DNA of 64,000 nucleotides from Torymus aiolomorphi (GCA_036365515.1 CM070874.1:21216709-21280708), one strand, 5' to 3'; positions 36,786 to 49,207 are shown, counted from the first letter of the stretch. Program-made: numbers and translations. The notes: generated from the letters alone by a model not told the origin.

Positions 36786-39700
36786 TTTGATCTAATGAGA
36801 AAAAAAAAATTGTGCTGTTTTTCAAGAGTTTTTTTTTAATTTTTTTTAATTTTTTATATTTTTTTATAATTTTTCTGATGTAAAAATTTGTTCCGACATT
36901 TAATCCTAAATCTCTACACTCATGTGACGGAACCGTCTACGATCTTGCATAAAATAAATTTTTTTTTACCTTCTATTATTTAGGATATAGTTCAAAATAT
37001 TTCCTATTTGATGAATCACGATCATGACCCTGAACCACTACTACCCTACCGACACTACTGTACCAAGGGTTGTGAGTTGTGAGCTGCGCCACTCGAAGCT
37101 TCCCCAAACTGCCATAAACGTCGACGCGGCGTATGCCTTAATCTTGAATTTTAAATACTTACAATTTCCCTTTTCCTTATATTTCGGCTTTATATTAAAC
37201 GGACTGTAAACTTTCTTTTCTTCTTGATGAAGAACAAACATTATTTCCAATAAATAAAATATTGTAATCAACTATACCTACGACCACGAGCGTAATAAAA
37301 TATAGTATGAAATAATTTACCGAGGATCATTACTTTTCGTATATAAAATGAGTAACCTACTCTAGTAGAAATTTTAAACAACGTTACTCGTATTTCTTAG
37401 TTGTGTACCAATCTGAATAATAGTAAAACTCTTAGTTGAATAATAAATTCCTGCATCACGATTTTTATTGAAAAAATACTCTAGATTGTATTAACACAAT
37501 AGTTATAAAATATGACTAATTTCCTACTAGGGTATATTCTAAATAATAGCTTAAGTATAAATTACCAAATGTAATTTTTCCTTTATATGTTCGACTGAAT
37601 ATTTTAGTATTTTATATATAAATTAAGTTAGCGTTTAACCAGATATTGTTCATTCGATAAAACACTTTAACTAGCAACCGTTCAGGCGTGGGATGAATAG
37701 TTTACACGATATAACATTTGTAAAATAGATTTAAGATTATAATAATTACTTTAAGCCACACTCTTGAAGGACTATTTTCTATACCTGAGTAATAAAACTC
37801 ATCCCATAATTTTTCTTTTGTTTCCTTTCCTTACTTCTATAAAGGAAACTCACCAAACAGCAAAATATTTGGTTTATACAAAATATTCTTTAAATAAATA
37901 AATAAAATTTTAACTAATTAACAAATAAATAAATTAATGTTTTTCAGTTTGAGATAACTATATTTAAGCGCGAGAATACTCTTTCAAAATGTGAAATTGG
38001 CTTTAAGGGACGCTTAGCTCGAGCGGATACATTATCTTGATGCTGCAAAACACTTGACTCATACTAAATATAGATACGACGCTTTCCCACGCGGGGACGC
38101 GCTTTTCCAAATCATGAATATATACGACCTATACTGTACATTGGAAACATAATTTTACATTATTAGGCAATATCTCTCTGTTACAGATAAAATTGTTTTA
38201 ACAATTACAAATAAATAACCACCTGTACTTTTGCAACTACAACTTTTAAGCATGAAATGGATTATAACCAACTAATAATGAATAATAATTATAATAACCA
38301 CTATATCATGTAAAGTAACAAGCTTATTAACCACTAGCTTAATTTTTACCGACTGTGTTTATTTTTATATATAACTTTATCGAATACAATCTCATTATAA
38401 TTTAGATTTTTAAGTATTAGTAACTTTTATATCGTAAATAACAGTTTGTTTATCCTTATGTTACCATATAAACACTCATACCAAAAAAAAAAAAAACGAT
38501 AACTATAATTTTTAATTAACAACATGTATATACAGAATTAATTATTAATAAATAACAATTAATTACTGTAATAGCTATTATATTATATAAATCAACAAGT
38601 TTTGATAACAAAATATTTAGGTTTAAGTTTATTTTAGATAATTGACTGTTATTATAAATAATCATATATGATTACATTGTAAATTAGATTATTAAGTTAG
38701 TAAAGTTTTGTATTGCGAATAACTATCATTAAAATGGTCGTAGCGTTTTCGTTCAAATTTGTAATATCTTGCTACGTAATTATTTAGTAAGATAAATAAT
38801 TCAATTCATGGTAGAATATCTAGATTGTTAATTATAGAAAAAGCTGAGACAAAGAGGGTGTTTTACCGTTACAAACAGCCCCACGCACATGGCTTATCTA
38901 AAAATAGATATCCTCAGCCTTACTGCGCAGAGACGCATTTTCCAGCATTTTTTGGGACTCAATGTACTATAGTCTAAGAATATTATTTCTAATTTTAAAA
39001 CTTATAAAGCTTATATTTGTTTAACTATTTTACATTTTTAATTTCTAACAACACAGTTCAGCTGCAATAATTTTTCTCTACATTTTCATATAAAATCCAT
39101 CTCCAAACAACATTTTAAAAATAACTATTTGTTTGTAATTTCAATAATTTATTATTATTTTTCTTGTGGAAACTTAGTAGTTTTATATTCTTATAATAAT
39201 TTCATTTTCTAGCAATTACAAATATTCACATCCAAAGCTTGAAAGGACTGATTACTTAATTAATCGATGAATAAATATAAAAATAATAAATTTTATGATT
39301 GGAAATAATCTAAAAACACATTCTATGTAAACCCTAAGAGAATCATTTATGTCACTGCGTTAATATTAAGTAAAACATTATAATTAAATAAATAATAGCG
39401 ATGTTTACGACAATTTTGTAAACATGTTTATAATATTTAGCTTGACTGTTTAGTTTTACCATTTCTTATGAAGCTTCATATTATTGTAAAATTATATTAA
39501 TTATTTTTCTGTAAAACTAAAATTATATTTTTCGATTTTTATTATTCACTATAACTCCATTTCTAACCAACGTATAACCACCGCTCAAATTTGTAATAGC
39601 TTATTATAAAAATACCTATTAAAATAAAATAGTAACTAAATTGTGAAATTGCGATATCCAACAATATTAAATAAAGTGAAGAAAACTGCGAAAATGTCAG

Positions 39701-40081
39701 TGACAAGATTGAAGAGTGAGGGAGATAGGTATATCTTCTGTCTCTCTCATCTCTCTTTCTCTGTCACTCATATAGCGTTCTCTCTCGCTCTTTAAAGAAG
39801 ATACGAGCCGCCGGAAAATACCCTAGAGAAGGGATAAGGGACCGCTCTCTACCGCTCTCTGTGTTAAAACATAGGATCTTCCCCACTATCACAGAAATCG
39901 ACGTTTGTAAGGGATGACGCCCCCACATCATTGGACACCGCTTTTCCACACCACAACATTACGAGATATGCAAAGCATCCCTCGCCGCCGAACTTATCAC
40001 GTATGATTCGTTCACCAAAATGACGCAACTACCCGATTTGACACCGCAGCTTTTCCAGCAAAAGAAGAGGAGGAGCAATGC
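36786..40081. other. Interior of the TTAA element, left part
   Basis: Very AT-rich with no convincing ORF. Blocks of more balanced composition (37020-37140, 38010-38140, 38870-38960, 39700-40080) share short phrases such as ACGC[A/G][T/C]TTTTCCA but do not align further by eye. Confidence 0.5.
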
Positions 40082-40121
40082 ATTTAAATATGCCGAGCGC
40101 GCACTGCTGCAGTGCAGTCAG
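40082..40121 (+). promoter_or_regulatory. Possible TATA-type promoter in the TTAA element
   Basis: ATTTAAATA at 40082-40090 lies about 30 bp upstream of GTGCAGTCAGC (40112-40122), which resembles the arthropod initiator. The following 210 bp lead into the tandem array. Prediction only; the short Lys-rich ORF downstream (40112-40354) is not convincing. Confidence 0.3.
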
Positions 40122-40334
40122 CAAGAGCCTCACAAGCTTTGTTGATTGTACGTGCAGTACAACCACAAGCATTCACAAGCTTTATTGATACTGTACACTT
40201 ATTGAGAGAATTATTTTCAAAAATAAAAAAAAAATATATTCAAATCAAAATTTCGGAATTTTACATTTATTCAAAAATCTTTAAAAAAAAAAAACCCAAA
40301 AGAAAAAAAAAGGTGAATAAGATAAAGAAAATAA

Positions 40335-41795
40335 AAATAAAAATAAATCTATAATTAACTTTGGATTTTGAATAAAAGCTTGGCCTTGGTCTTAAGGATT
40401 TTAAGTGACATCTTTATTCGAAATTACAAGTCATTTAGTGAGACATCTTAAGGAGTCTAATGCAATTTGACTTGACAAAGTAAATATTTATTTATTTATA
40501 TATAAGAAATTATTGAGAAAATTTATTGAAAATTATAATCGAATTCACTAATAAAAATAAATCTATAATTAACTTTGGATTTTGAATAAAAGCTTGGCCT
40601 TGGTCTTAAGGATTTTAAGTGACATCTTTATTCGAAATTACAAGTCATTTAGTGAGACATCTTAAGGAGTCTAATGCAATTTGACTTGACAAAGTAAATA
40701 TTTATTTATTTATATATAAGAAATTATTGAGAAAATTTATTGAAAATTATAATCGAATTCACTAATAAAAATAAATCTATAATTAACTTTGGATTTTGAA
40801 TAAAAGCTTGGCCTTGGTCTTAAGGATTTTAAGTGACATCTTTATTCGAAATTACAAGTCATTTAGTGAGACATCTTAAGGAGTCTAATGCAATTTGACT
40901 TGACAAAGTAAATATTTATTTATTTATATATAAGAAATTATTGAGAAAATTTATTGAAAATTATAATCGAATTCACTAATAAAAATAAATCTATAATTAA
41001 CTTTGGATTTTGAATAAAAGCTTGGCCTTGGTCTTAAGGATTTTAAGTGACATCTTTATTCGAAATTACAAGTCATTTAGTGAGACATCTTAAGGAGTCT
41101 AATGCAATTTGACTTGACAAAGTAAATATTTATTTATTTATATATAAGAAATTATTGAGAAAATTTATTGAAAATTATAATCGAATTCACTAATAAAAAT
41201 AAATCTATAATTAACTTTGGATTTTGAATAAAAGCTTGGCCTTGGTCTTAAGGATTTTAAGTGACATCTTTATTCGAAATTACAAGTCATTTAGTGAGAC
41301 ATCTTAAGGAGTCTAATGCAATTTGACTTGACAAAGTAAATATTTATTTATTTATATATAAGAAATTATTGAGAAAATTTATTGAAAATTATAATCGAAT
41401 TCACTAATAAAAATAAATCTATAATTAACTTTGGATTTTGAATAAAAGCTTAGCCTTGGTCTTAAGGATTTTAAGTGACATCTTTATTCGAAATTACAAG
41501 TCATTTAGTGAGACATCTTAAGGAGTCTAATGCAATTTGACTTGACAAAGTAAATATTTATTTATTTATATATAAGAAATTATTGAGAAAATTTATTGAA
41601 AATTATAATCGAATTCACTAATAAAAATAAATCTATAATTAACTTTGGATTTTGAATAAAAGCTTGGCCTTGGTCTTAAGAATTTTAAGTGACATCTTTA
41701 TTCGAAATTACAAGTCATTTAGTGAGACATCTTAAGGAGTCTAATGCAATTTGACTTGACAAAGTAAATATTTATTTATTCATATATAAGAAATT
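40335..41795. repeat. Seven-copy 214-bp tandem array
   Basis: The unit ATCTATAATTAACTTTGG recurs at 40347, 40561, 40775, 40989, 41203, 41417 and 41631, a strict 214-bp spacing. Copies are almost identical: I see single-base changes such as GCTTAGCC in the sixth and TTAAGAATT in the seventh. This indicates recent amplification. No open frame spans a unit. It is not a CRISPR array, because there are no unique spacers. Confidence 0.97.
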
Positions 41796-42231
41796 AAAGA
41801 AAATTATTCATGATACCTAGTTTATCAACTCGGAGCCCAAGTGTTTACTCTCTATCTTGTAAATTAAATTAATACACAGTGGCTTATGAGCATCAGCTCT
41901 CGAGAGGGAAGGGTGAACCTGAGAATAACCTGAGATTGGGTAAAATTAGTTTTTCCTAAAACCTTAAACTCCTGGGCTCGTGACCTACATCCTATCCATA
42001 GAAGGGACGTAGTGCAACAAAATTGTTCTTAAGGGACAAGTGTGCCGTACCTGTTGGTCCTGATTAACTTTCCAAAATTCCCTACCAACAAATATCTAAA
42101 ATCACTACTACAAGCGCCTTGTACTTCCAACTCAAAGCTCAACCAAGGTTAATTAGCTAACGCAGCTACGGCCTAAAAGAGCGTAACTCTTAATCGAGTT
42201 AACAATCCCAGTCGTGTTGTGTCTTAGGACG
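41796..42231. other. Interior of the TTAA element, right part
   Basis: Unique sequence of moderate GC content between the array and the right inverted end. No ORF or RNA gene recognised. Confidence 0.5.
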
Positions 42232-42505
42232 TGACACTCATATGAGAATTATACTATTCAGGAGTAATTTAGTTCAAATCTGGAGTCAATCCATCCACAG
42301 GGAAGTTTCAAAGCTTACGGTTAGTGAAAAAACTTGTTTCATCGATGACTATGGTTCTGGACCATAAAAGGCCCATCGGAGAAAGTTTTAAAGTAAGGTA
42401 AATATACCCACTTTCATATGTAAAAAGTATGAAATAATTAGTTTACATTTATGTATTAAAATGTGACTTCTTATTTCAGAGAAAAAAGGTGTCTAGCCCC
42501 CTTAA

Positions 42506-42671
42506 GATATTAAGAAAAACCGGTTTTCGGGGGTAAACTTTAAGGGCGGCTTTCACCCCTTTAATAAGGGATTGGGCCGATAAAAAAATGCATGTCTCTT
42601 ATTTTTCGATCCTCTACAACATATTAAAAATTCAGGAAAATCGGAGGCGGACACCTCGGGTAGTTTCCTTG
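42506..42671. repeat. Satellite monomer, continuation, with GGGTAGTTTCCTTGT end
   Basis: This is the second half of the monomer split by the TTAA element (GTTTTCGGGGGTAAACTTTA...CACCCC), ending at GGGTAGTTTCCTTGT (42657-42671). The same boundary phrase closes related units at 48863-48877 and 53966-53980. Confidence 0.6.
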
Positions 42672-42712
42672 TAAGTACTTTTTTTTAATTTCTGACAATA
42701 AGTTGGAATCAT

Positions 42713-43211
42713 ATTCAGCAGTTTATGAATACGGCACCAGATCAACTGTATTTAGTCGGAAAGTTAAATAATAAAAATTCCCAACTTATGTTTTCCAATG
42801 TTGTACATAGCTTCATTATTGGACCATTGTATTATAACAAAGTCAAGGAATATATTTTATTGAGACCACAAGAAGGGTTCACTGATAGATTTTTTGTGCA
42901 ATATTCTAAAAGAAAATGTACTTGCCAAATAATTGGTAGAAACAAAATAGGTGAAACACCCCAAATAATAGCTACTTATTTATAGTCAGATACTGCGAAG
43001 AGATATACTGGACACTGTTTCCGAAGATCATGAGCGACATTACTTTCAAACTCTGGTGCAAACATGACCGTGATAAAACATCAGGGAGGGTGGCGTTCAG
43101 AAAATGTAGCCCAAGGTTATATAGAACATTCAATGCTGAATAGAGAGAGGATTTTCCAAGGTATTTCTCATGAAAATAGAAGTACTTCGTCGAATAAGTA
43201 ATTACATCCAG
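42713..43211 (+). pseudogene. Tyrosine recombinase (Crypton-like) pseudogene
   Basis: In one frame from about 42722: FMNTAPDQLYLVGK, then YILLRPQEGFTDRFFVQYSK. After an in-frame TAG at 42983-42985 comes the box II motif YTGHCFRRS (His-x-x-Arg). A TGA follows at once, then IKHQGGWRSENVAQGYIEHS, with the His/Trp motif and the Tyr nucleophile. These are the catalytic signatures of tyrosine recombinases, which cut and rejoin DNA through a phosphotyrosine. The segment with the box I Arg seems deleted after LVGK. TTCAGCAG before 42722 may be a splice acceptor. Two stops and the deletion make it inactive. Confidence 0.75.
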
Positions 43212-43250
43212 AAGTATCAGTCAAAAGAGCAGATGTATCAATGATGACCG

Positions 43251-43676
43251 ATGCAAACAAAAAAAAATAACAATTCAGATTTAGTAATATCTTGGGATGA
43301 TTTTCAGGATAATTTTAATGAAAATGATCTGAATCAAGTACAAGTTCATCATGTTAATAAAAAAAAAGTATTTGAATTACTTGTAAAACCATTAGCACCA
43401 GTTACACCAGCAGGAAATGAATCAAAAGTACTTGTTTCGACTGTGAATCAACTGGCACCTGATACGTCCACTACGAAACAACATTTGTCATCAAAGCCAC
43501 CAATAAATATCTCTTTTCAAAAAAATAATAATTCGATTAACAATCAAGAAGCTTCCAGTTCAAATAATCAAAAGGAGGAGAATCATATATGTTCCAATTG
43601 CTTAAGGCTTTCTAACATTACATATGAAAACTGTACTATAACTAATAATTACTATTATTACAAAAGTGATGTTTAA
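43251..43676 (+). pseudogene. Low-complexity tail downstream of the recombinase
   Basis: 141 codons from an ATG, rich in Asn, Ser, Gln and Lys (SWDDFQDNFNENDLNQVQ near the start, NICS..CLR near the end). It follows the recombinase by about 40 bp in another frame and is probably its C-terminal extension after a frameshift at an A-run near 43258. No domain recognised, although a CSNC pair near the end could be half of a zinc motif. Confidence 0.4.
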
Positions 43677-45748
43677 AGAAGTCTGATTTTTAATTTAAGG
43701 ATTTATTGCAAAACTACATTAATATATCTATATATAAAACTATAAAAATATATGTAAAACTATATAAATGTTTATATAAAATTAGAAGTATTTGTTATTT
43801 CATAAGTTGAAATTAATATAAACTTGATATGTTAAAATAAATAAACGATATTTAATATAAAGCGAAATTGTATTTCTAATTAATTTTAATAAATTGTTAT
43901 TTATATAATTAAGCTTGCATATGTGTTTTCGGCACCCGCTGGTTAGCAACCCTCGCTTCGCTCGGGTCGCAAATACCGCGGTGCCGGAAACTCCTATACA
44001 CACGCTCAAAACACCACGCGCTCCTCACAGATGGTGCGCGAGCGAATCAGAAAGTAATAATATGGCTACACGCTTTCGTCAGCTGACAAATCCAACTCGT
44101 TCGATGTTATTTATAATTCCGGACGAAATAGTGCCACAAACTTTCGGCCGGCCATGAAGAAAAATAGTATATGCTATTATTATATATTATTTAATTCGTT
44201 ATTTTTGAGTATCATAGGTTATATTGCATTTCGAGAAAAGTGAGATGGCACGAGATAAAGATTTGAAAACTACATGCATAAAACGCAAATTATTATTATC
44301 ATCACGCTCTTTGCCTACATATTTTAGTACTGCTTGGTTACATAATTATGAGAAATTATATACAAATGTTAAATATATTCGTATGATGTTCCTCTAGTCA
44401 CAAAGAAAACATCTGGGTATGCAATATCCTCCTTAACAATAAGCGCCGACTTATACGTTTATATCGTTTTAATCAAACAGTAAAGAAGCAAGTTCTAAAT
44501 AAATTTATACATATATACACACTTACACACATGCACATATGTGTTTGTGTGCATATCACCTTTATTGGATGAAGTTACAAAAATAATCGTTGTTTCTCTG
44601 TTATGCAAATCAGGGGCCCGTCTACAAATAATACGTGAATACAAAATAAAGCTAAAAACTAATGAATGAGTAAGCTTACGGAAAAGACTGACCGAATATG
44701 TGAGTGAGCAGAAAGCATTAAGCATCAGATCGCGAAACATCTCTTTCCTTATTATTGTAAATTGCGCGAGAAATAAATACTTCTAAATATTTATATTATA
44801 CTAGTTATTTACGTTTTATATTTATTAGTATTTTGTATTTTGCTTATCACCTGTTAATATATATCGATAGGAAGACATACGCCCTAAGCCACTTTAATAA
44901 CGTAAAGTTTATGTCCGAATAAGTTCTTTACAAAAAAAGTTATAAGGAATTTTATTATATTGGTGCGAATCAACTTTATATCTCACTGGAAGCAGCAACT
45001 AATAATAATAACAAATGTGTAAGTTGAAGAACGTGTACATGAAAAATTGGACTATTTTGTATTTTCTTTTTAAACTACGTAAGTATTTTATCAACTGTTA
45101 TTTAGCTAATATCATTTGATTTTAATCTTTACTCACATAAATTTATTTATCAATATTTTAAAATTCTAAATTTCATTAAATTTTATTAATTTTAATATGT
45201 GAAAATCGTGCAAATAACTTGAAAATTAGATTTATTGTAGTTTATTAAGAGTTGACATATTTTAAACATTAATTTTCAACGACTTTCAACGTATTTGTAC
45301 GATTTTCGAAATCTATACGTTTTTTGATACGACAAATTCAACTTTTGATTGACATATTAACAAAAAAACAAATGGAAAAATTGGTAAATAAGTCATTTGT
45401 TTCGGCTGAAAATATAAGGCCTCAGCTGCTACATCGTTATCATGTTCGTACTTAAGACAATTTTACTGTTACAAATCATTCATGAATTTCTACTTTTTTG
45501 TTAATCCAATATTTCAGTTGCATTTGTCGTCATCTTATATGCATAGAGATTGAAAATTGCGCGAATACTCCGAAAATTACAGATTTAGGTTATAAATATT
45601 TGTAATTTTTTAAACATTAATTTTCAACTTATTCACGCCATTTCCGGAATCTATACATAATTCTACACGAAGAATCCAACGCCATTGATAGATTATTAAT
45701 AAAATCGAAATTTAAATAATTTGTACATCCGTAAACATACGTACTATA
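43677..45748. other. AT-rich stretch, mostly empty
   Basis: A GC-richer insert at about 43915-44160 contains GGCACC...CTCGCTTCGCTCG...GGTGCC, a hairpin type also seen near 58385-58425. The (CA)-rich piece at 44515-44550 is short. No gene supported. Confidence 0.5.
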
Positions 45749-46264
45749 TATGAGGCGTTTCACGTCAACTGTCCCAGCGCCGCGCGCGAGCGCCAAATCA
45801 TGCTATTTCTAACTCATGTTTATGATACTAAAATGTAACTAAAAAAATTGTTTTATAAGCGTTTCCGACGTATTTTTTCCTTAGCTTTTCAATGGCGTAG
45901 GCAGTTTTTCAGAAATTTTCCATTTTCACCTTCAAAAAGTACAAAACGTCTTATATCTCAAAAATTGTATTTTTAATATTATTTTTGACCATTTAGATCG
46001 AAACCTGAGCATTTTTTATATAGGAAATGATTTTTTTCATAATTTGCTCAGGACGCTTTCTTCGAGAAATAGAACGTGAAAGAGTAGTGCAACGGCTCTC
46101 CTGCGCGCGGGACGTCGCGTAAACTAGGCCTGCCTCACTACCTAATAACCTTTCATAATCTTTACCTATTCTTTCGAATTCTTTGTAATGTAAGAATAAT
46201 ATTTTATTGGCTTTAAAAAAAAAAAAAAACAGAGTTTCATAGCTAACAGCATATAGTAACTATA

Positions 46265-47287
46265 CTAACGCTTTTTTCTCAGTGCAGATAATTTTTCTTT
46301 GTTTTTTCTAACAGTTTTTCTCGAGAAGATTTGATATTCAGAACTTAAAGAGGTTTTTTTGAGCTCCAATTTACTTTCATCAATTGGAATAATAGCATGG
46401 TATTGTAATGTGCCTGGTATGTATTTAGCCTTATCCAGTCTTGGTTTTAATTTCAAGACAGTATATTCATATGATTCTTTACTGCTATAAAAAACTTTGG
46501 TTTCTTTGCAATAATCTTTAGCCCAGTTATAAAGCTTTTCTGGCGTTAAAATATGATTATTAGAAGAAACTTGTAGACTCGCTCGTTTTGCACCTCTTTT
46601 TAGGTTGGCGCCTATACCATCGCATGCACCTTTGTCTTGCGCCGTGGCATAAAAATGCCACTTAGCTGGAACACCAAAATCTTTCTCATGAAAAAGAAGA
46701 TTTAGAAAATTAGATTTATTTTTAAAATGCTGACCTGCTCCATCAGTCAAATAATAGATACGCATAATACACATAATTGTTTGGATGCAATCGTGGTAGT
46801 TTTTAAGAGGCAATGTAGTATCTTTTGTTAAATTTTCTAGATCCATAGCACTTAGCATGAGCTTTACGTTTTCGTGATGTACACATACGCATATATTATG
46901 AGTAGCACTACTTCCAGCTAAACCACAATGTGGTAGCCTCAATTGTGTAAATTTAGTAAAATCAATATTAACGTGTTCATTTTCTTTTTTATATAAACTA
47001 TACAGTTCATTTAAATTACCAAGCAGTAATCTTTTTTGAACATGTTCTCTTTTACCATTGCTCTGCTTAACAGATATTTAATCTTTTAAACCTGGCATAA
47101 TTCGGCTTACATTATCTTTTTCATAAAATATTTTCACTGAATTTACAGTTTCAGCTGAACGTAAGTTGCCACTTTTATTAGCAGGTATTGAGAAAATTCC
47201 ACCTTTAGCTACTAAATTTTTTGCTTCGCGAGCTTCCCGTTCAGTGCAAGCGGATTCTCGCATTAAGTCCCTACGAGACTAAAACTC
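46265..47287 (-). pseudogene. Transposase-like gene, C-terminal part
   Basis: Minus-strand frame with the hallmark blocks of an uncharacterised protein family that I know from many insect and cnidarian genomes: EREAREAKNLVAKGGIFSIP, SRIMPGLKD, then after a TAA (about 47081) VQKRLLLGNLNELY, CVCVHHENVKLM, YYLTDGAGQHFKNKSNFLNL and CDGIGANLKRGAKRASLQ. The Asp of LTDGA and the acidic CDG could be catalytic residues of an RNase H fold; that is inference. In the family about 150-200 residues normally lie between the LMLSAMD part and LTDGA. Here they follow after some 35 residues, so the middle is deleted. One stop plus the deletion make this copy defective. Confidence 0.65.
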
Positions 47288-48877
47288 ACAAGGAAAGTAC
47301 CCGAACTGTCAAATTCAAAAAAATTCCAAACCCATATTAAAAATTAGACCTCCATGCGAGATTCACGAAACCATTTTTTTTATCGGCTGAGAAGCGCTTT
47401 ATAAGGGTTAAAATCACCCCTAAAGTTTACCCCCAAGAAACGTTTTTTTGATATATCTCGGCTTCTACCTATCTTTTTTTAACGAAACAAAATGGAAAGA
47501 GTTTCTTATTAAAAAGTCAAGAAATCTGTGGTAGTATGAACATTAAGGGTTGCATCCCTTATTTTTTAGAGGGTGAAATTGTGTTTTTTTAAGAATAATT
47601 TTTGTTGTGAGAATTCATAAAATAATTAAAAATAGGTCAAAACATTATTTTTCCCAACTACAATAAATAGCAGTTGGTGTGTTTGGGCATTCTTCGCGAA
47701 ACAACCCCTTAAGAGGTGGTAAACCACCCCTAACACAAATGAATTAGGTATATTTTTTTGGCAATTATTTTTTTCCTTAAAATGGGTTCTTGAAGTCGTT
47801 AATCGGAATCCACAGTTAGATCCACAATAAAAATTTGAAAATAGTGAATTCAATATTCGTACGATAAACAAGTGTATGATAAAAAAATAATAAATAATAG
47901 AATAACATAACAAAACATTGTTACATTATTATACATTTATTTACATAATATAATTTCCGCTAGGGGGTCTACATATTATTTTTCGTGGAATTTAAAATAT
48001 TTCTAAAAAATTTTTCGCCATATTGAATTCACTATTTTCAAATTTTTATTGTGGATCTAACTGTGGATTCCGATTAACGACTTCAAGAACCCATTTTAAG
48101 GAAAAAAATAATTGCCTAAAAAATATATATATTCAGTCCCTGAGGAGGAGCCGGAGCGGGCTCGAAACGTTGGACAAGGTGGTGGTGGTGGGGGGCAGTC
48201 AGATCGTCCTTTGCTAACAAAGTTTTTTCCAGGTTTTAATTAAGTTTTTATTTCAGATTCTGCGGGGGTGATTATAAACAAGGGCAATCTGACTGCCATA
48301 AATATTAATTATTTTAAATTAATTTGTAAGACTGTAAGACCGATAGAAAAATTCTTATCAGTTGATAGTAAATTGCAGTCGACATAAGTAATATTTTTAA
48401 TGATCAAAAAAATATACCTAATTCATTTGTATTAGGGGTGGTTTACCACCTCTTAAGGGGTTGTTTCACGAAGAATGCCCAAAAATACCAACTGTTATTT
48501 ATTGTAGTTGGTAAAAATAATGTTTTGACCTATTTTTAATTATTTTATGAATTCTCACAACAAAAATTATTCTTAAAAAAACACAATTTCACCCTCGAAA
48601 AAATAAGGGATGCAACCCTTAATGTTCATACTACCACGGATTTCTGGGCTTTTTAATAAGAAACTCTTTCCATTTTGTTTCGTTAAAAAAAGTTAAGTAG
48701 AAGCCGAGATATATCAAAAAAACGTTTCTTGGGGGTAAACTTTAGGGGTGATTTTAACCCTTATAAAGCGCTTCTCAGCCGATAAAAAAAATGGTTTCGT
48801 GAATCTCGCATGGAGGTCTACTTTTTAATATGGGTTTAGAATTTTTTTGAATTTGACAGTTCGGGTACTTTCCTTGT
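47288..48877. mobile_element. Foldback element interrupting the transposase-like gene
   Basis: It begins ACAAGGAAAGTACCCGAAC and ends with the inverse. The arms are 47288-47855 and about 48020-48877. They are built of satellite-family sequence (GGGGGTAAACTTTAGGGGTG) and close around a loop near 47860-48015. The right arm carries an extra insertion at about 48117-48403 that the left arm lacks. No target duplication is clear to me. Confidence 0.8.
48117..48403. mobile_element. Insertion in the foldback arm with a ribozyme-like core
   Basis: The insertion is recognised because the left arm is continuous here (AATTGCCAAAAAAATATACC, inverse). It contains CTGAGGA, a GGAGCC..GGGCTC stem, and GAAACG (48140-48166), the two conserved core strands of a hammerhead ribozyme, but no complete cleavage side. 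GGGCAGTCAGAT near 48205 and ATCTGACTGCC near 48288 are inverted. Confidence 0.55.
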
Positions 48878-49207
48878 CAGTCGCAAGAGTTAGTAACTGA
48901 ATTCTCTTTTGCTTATTTGTTGATTCTGAAATTTTTTTCTTTATTTGTTCAAGAACTGCAACATCAGCTTTGTAATACTCATCGTTACACGCTATTTTAG
49001 CTTTTTTATGATCAGCTGGAGGTAAACTTGATTTATGTTTGTAAATTTGGCGTTGACAGTTAGAACAAATTTTTTATTTTTCTGGTACTAAGGGATATGC
49101 GCTTCTTAAAGGTGTTGGAAAGTCGATCAAATCTTTTATTTTATATGAAGGGTGATCATTTTTATTTAAAGGATCTATGCATTTTAATTTCCAAGTTGAA
49201 TCCATTT
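48878..49207 (-). pseudogene. Transposase-like gene, N-terminal part
   Basis: ATG at 49205-49207 (MDSTWKLKCIDPLNKNDH) leads a frame with one TAA (about 49079) before a small zinc-type motif KICSNCQRQIYKH, then a Lys-rich helix up to QLLTLATD where the foldback element enters. The continuation on the other side (SRRDLMRESACTEREARE) fits the family order. The start is supported by its place just inside the right inverted end. Confidence 0.6.

Larger units (their letters stand above)
36509..42501. mobile_element. TTAA-flanked 6-kb element with long inverted ends
   Basis: TTAA at 36505-36508 and 42502-42505 flank termini GGGGGCTAGACACC and GGTGTCTAGCCCCC. The inverted ends match for about 275 bp (to about 36785 and from about 42232) with few differences, including CATCGATGACTATGG (right end, near 42347) and its inverse CCATAGTCATCGATG (left end). 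The two flanks join into one satellite monomer. TTAA duplication is known for piggyBac-type transposons, but I find no transposase frame; the longest internal ORFs are about 60-80 codons. The interior is AT-rich DNA plus a 214-bp tandem array. Confidence 0.85.

Noticed and set aside
40335..41795. CRISPR-like array
   Set aside because: Units of 214 bp are directly adjacent without unique spacers and the genome is eukaryotic; it is a tandem repeat.
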